Shown in pieces: positions 60,720-64,000 of a stretch of DNA of 64,000 nucleotides. The stretch is from assembly GCA_030562195.1 (NCBI GenBank), contig CM060203.1, positions 3,610,208-3,674,207 on the forward strand. Direction: 5' to 3'. Both the position numbers and the translations under genes were made by a program. This stretch comes from Nipponacmea schrenckii. Taxonomy: Eukaryota > Mollusca > Gastropoda > Lottiidae. Numbering within the stretch: the stretch's first letter is position 1; the number at the start of each line of letters is the position of its first letter. The notes under the pieces were generated by a model. That model was not told the origin of the DNA and made no database searches. It worked only from the letters and a program-made list of their open reading frames with translations.

Positions 60720-63700
60720 TTAATGAATGCCCAAGGTAGTAAACGGGTTGTCATGATCAGCTACTGCATCCCCGGCATCGGCGTCGGCTAAGTTCTTATT
60801 ACGTCGTAAACGAAATCTCACCAGGAAAACCTTTCTGTTATTAAGATCTTGTAGTGGACGAAGGTTACCGAAGTCTCCAATGACCTCGCCATCTCTCTGT
60901 GTCTCTAGATTTCTTGCTACAAAAGGCTGAAAAAAAAACAACCACTGAACGAAATTCTATCGAAATTCCATCAGGGGAGAGATTTTCAGGTTTAACTCAA
61001 ACCAATTAGTTATGTGCAATAGAAGGCGTGCAATGCGTCCTTGTTTCCAAATCACATCCCATTCGTCATACTTGAATGTCAAATCACGTATACATGATAC
61101 GATGGTTATGACATATGGAAAAATTAACTATGACAGTGAAATAACAGGGGAATTAAAATCAAACTGTGTAAATTCTTTTGCCCTGAGCTGAAGACAGGGG
61201 ACGACATATAGTGTGCAATTTAGTAAATCTTACATAGAAGATTGTTACTTCACGCGGTTGTTTGGCAACCAACCAGAGAACAGCTTCTGAGCACGGTGGA
61301 GTGGTAAGACCACCATTGAAAACATAATACTCTGGGTCATCGGCCAGTAACTGATTTGGGTTGATTGTGGCTTCTGTTCTGTCACCTGCAATATCAAATA
61401 TACAAGACTACAGTTAATAAAAATACAAATGTACAGGCTTCTCGTAGAAAGATCGCTTTGATTAGGAAAAATAGCTATGGTCATCGTAATATGCCCACAT
61501 TTGTTATGGCAGCCGTCATCCGGGATGTCGACAAGAACTATTGGTAAATGAAACGCTTGTCGAGAACCAGACTATCTAGATCGCCTAAAAGATAAAATTA
61601 AACGCGGTTGCCAGAACAAGGGCAATAACTCATATAAATTAATTTCGGATACCTTTGATTTTTGATAGGGCTAATCCTTAATCGATTTTCAAGAATTGTG
61701 CCCCTTAAAGCATCGAAGGGCTAAAAATGAAACACATTTGCAAGAACAAAGGGGAACAATTAATATAGAACAATTTTCGATTTGTCTAATTTTCAGGAAG
61801 GTTTATAAAATACACCATCACATAGTTTCGCCAAAATCAATCGAGAAAGTATATCTCTATCGTGTCCACAAAAAATAAAAGAACAAGAGCAATAATTCAT
61901 AAAATATTTCAGAATTGTTCTGATTACACACACTTACACCAAGTTTAGTATACCTTAGTATATCTATTTAGTCGCAATGGAAATTGTAATCTAATTTTGA
62001 TTAGATTGGACTGATATAAACCAACTCACCGCATTGTCCATTGGGTAAATAAAAGTTGCAAATATCACCCGATCCACCGTTTTCCGCATCTTCGGCAAAA
62101 CTCTTTCTGCAGATTGGGAAATGTGGGATGAATGGAAACAACCTTTTAAATTTGGTGAAATCAGGTACATCGACATTGGCACATGGACCGTCTGAAATAG
62201 AATGAAAGTGATATAGTCGTCGAATTTGTTTTTATACCAACAAAACTCTGGTATAAAACGAAAGGTATTTGGAAATGCAAATTACTCTCACCGATTGTGC
62301 TAGGAATAAAACGATTGTCATTGAGGTACATAGCTGTTTATTTGTTTGCTCTGTGTTTCAATGAAAAGGAACGAGAGAGAGTGTCATCAATGAGAATATA
62401 TTAAATAACTTGGACTCTCAAATCCAATTAATACAGATTTAGGCGAGTGAAATTACAATCTGAATAACCTGGTTAATATGCATACCTACATTGTTTCGTT
62501 TTATGTTGTATTCCGTGAACATATTAATCAATGCCGTCTAATAAATATTAGACGTCATTGATATTAATGGTAGGTACATGTATAAAAATCCAAGGGAAAT
62601 AAAACGTAATAATTTTTAATCATAATATATTGAGAATCGTCTTGAGAACTTTCTGAGCAGGGGAACTTAAACTTACTTTTAAAAAAAGAATATATATAAT
62701 CACAAAACCATTAAAACTATGAACAGTTATATTCATGTACATGAACTTACTTTCTTCATTGAAATTCTGTACTTCAGGGATTATTTCGATCAGTTTATCC
62801 AAGGCATCTCTTCTCCTTTCTCCGTTAGACGTCTAAAAAAAAAAACCTAATAATATATTTTGAATATAATTAAGTAAGATATGTCGACATTAACTTTGAA
62901 AAACTATCATTCTTTTTTGCTTCTGGTTAAAAGAAATGGAGTTTTACGTCTACGTTTCTGCTCATCTGGTCTAATGAAAACAATATTCTGCTTCTTGCTT
63001 TGTGACATATTTTTCATCTGTTTTTATCTTGATATGCTATATAGTAGTGGAGGGTGTCGCGAATGAAGAAGACCAAGTGTACCCTGTTTGAAACACCCGA
63101 TGGTTGTCCACTATAGTACAATTTGGGCCTATAACTCACGATACTGTCATACTTTGGACGAGATCTTTGGTGTTTTGCTTGTACAGATTTTTATATTCCA
63201 TTTATCTAACAAATTTCGCAGGAAGAAGAAATCAACCTACCGTTAAGAAAACAGAGATTACGAGAAGACCCTGTGGATGATTGGCGGCTTCTGCAACTGT
63301 CTCGAAATCCTCTCGAACATGAACAATATGGGCCTGAAACATGAGATACACTGTTTGTATGCAGAGAGAAGGTAGATTGGGTTGTAGTTCATACAATCAA
63401 TGTATTTACAGTGTGCATGCAGGCCCAGCAGCTGGAATTTACAGTGCTGCCGAACGATATTTCCTCAGTTCCCAACTATCAGGGGAATAACAGGCGGTCC
63501 ATTAGGGGTTTCCAACTAAGCGTTATATGACAAATCAAGTCGGTATTCTGATATCTCGGTATGAATTTTCCTGTTTTTATCCAGATAATCGGTAAGAGAT
63601 TATTAAAGAAATGTTCAAGTGGGTGAAGGCCTTAGGAACGAGTTGGTAGACGGAATCGTCCTTTGATTGGGATAGTTCTTACAAGGAGAAGCTGTTATAT

Positions 63701-63920
63701 CCTTGAAAGATATGGTTCTGTGTTTTTGGATTTGCATAAATCATACAGACCTCGCCATCAAAAGATGTGCCATTCAATGTATTTTCAGTCTGTCTATTTT
63801 GATTTTGAACACCAACATGGAAATGGACATTCTCGATAAAATATCTTTTACCAATTGGACTTCCAATACCTTCCAAATATACTTTATCGTCACCTTCTCT
63901 TTTAAAAGCGGCCTGAATCC
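60720..63920 (-). CDS. Alpha-carbonic anhydrase, 3' six exons (5' end outside window)
   Basis: Exons 63751-63920, 63241-63333, 62751-62832, 62030-62191, 61234-61385, 60720-60926; phases agree to the TAA stop. The enzyme hydrates CO2 to bicarbonate. Zinc ligands: two His in [10 protein letters not shown] and one in [10 protein letters not shown]. Glu of QTENT matches the proton-relay Glu, and [16 protein letters not shown] is the Thr-Thr active-site block. [14 protein letters not shown] is the usual last helix and strand. Between [10 protein letters not shown] and [11 protein letters not shown] lie about 60 extra residues with Cys and Gly ([28 protein letters not shown]), where nacrein-type shell enzymes also carry an insertion. 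The C-terminal tail is charged ([19 protein letters not shown]). The first donor is an unusual GTCTGT. The first visible exon may start at 63911 instead, and the proton-shuttle His is upstream of the window. Extracellular or biomineralising use is inference. Confidence 0.88.
61590..61965 (+). repeat. Degenerate ~160-bp repeat units in a carbonic anhydrase intron
   Basis: AGAACAAGGGCAATAACTCAT, TTGATTTTTGATAGGGCTAAT, TTCAAGAATTGTGCC and CACACTTACACCAAGTTTAG follow the order of the 44889-47218 units. About two decayed units are present, without recognisable ends. Confidence 0.65.
62925..63010 (+). repeat. SINE-like fragment in a carbonic anhydrase intron
   Basis: AAATGGAGTTTTACGTCTAC, GTTTCTGCTCATCTGGTCTAATGAA. 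Same 5' block as the 5664, 12683 and 50930 copies. Confidence 0.55.
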
Positions 63921-64000
63921 CTGAAATACAATTATTATTGGTTGTGGAGATCTATAGAAAATATTAACGTCCTGAAATCTATTGACAGAAGGAAACAGAT

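Overview
The window is eukaryotic genomic DNA: AT-rich, intron-rich and full of simple and interspersed repeats. I read it as a mollusc. Reasons: two long arrays of ~160-bp units containing CAAGGGCAATAACTC, each ending in a GACG/ACGG microsatellite, the architecture described for bivalve pearl/CvA-type elements; and an alpha-carbonic anhydrase with an insertion at about the place where nacrein-type shell proteins carry theirs. I cannot name the species.

Three genes can be built exon by exon, all on the minus strand. (1) 25398-23282: the 5' coding exons of a MYRIP/Slac2-like Rab27 effector; its 3' part was not located. (2) 49856-38374: a complete AF10 (MLLT10/MLLT6) orthologue, 18 coding exons whose lengths sum to 1959 nt (652 codons plus stop), with the PHD-zinc-knuckle-PHD module at the N-terminus and the octapeptide-motif/leucine-zipper (DOT1L-binding in vertebrates) near residues 477-545. 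(3) 63920-60720: the 3' six exons of an alpha-carbonic anhydrase whose 5' end lies beyond the window.

The most unusual region is 50451-60495, a decayed tandem duplicate of the AF10 locus (copy A 37608-50179). In copy B the PHD half is wrecked: exon 1 is cut and replaced by 3.7 kb holding a broken transposase-like gene, exons 5, 6 and 9-12 are deleted, and exons 4 and 7 are fused. Exons 13-18, carrying the OM-LZ module, keep every splice site and an open frame. About 1 kb of foreign DNA just upstream of them on the same strand (54073-55072) carries a THAP-type zinc-finger reading frame and a promoter-like stretch with E2F, CACGTG and YY1-like motifs. This could be a THAP-AF10 fusion gene, but an in-frame stop in the THAP frame and prolines in the copy B zipper weigh against it.

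Layout: 1-13.3 kb holds no supported gene but has a 32-bp tandem repeat, a 290-bp palindrome with hammerhead-like boxes, SINE-like fragments and a TIR element. 13.3-23.3 kb is mostly non-coding and contains a second TIR element and the first ~160-bp-unit array element. 23.3-37 kb holds the MYRIP-like exons, then two large minisatellites with ~41-bp units and two inverted copies of the TIR element, probably in its 5' intron. 37.6-50.2 kb is AF10 copy A; 50.45-60.5 kb is copy B; 60.7-64 kb is the carbonic anhydrase. All boundaries come from reading splice signals and frames by eye; none was checked by a database search.
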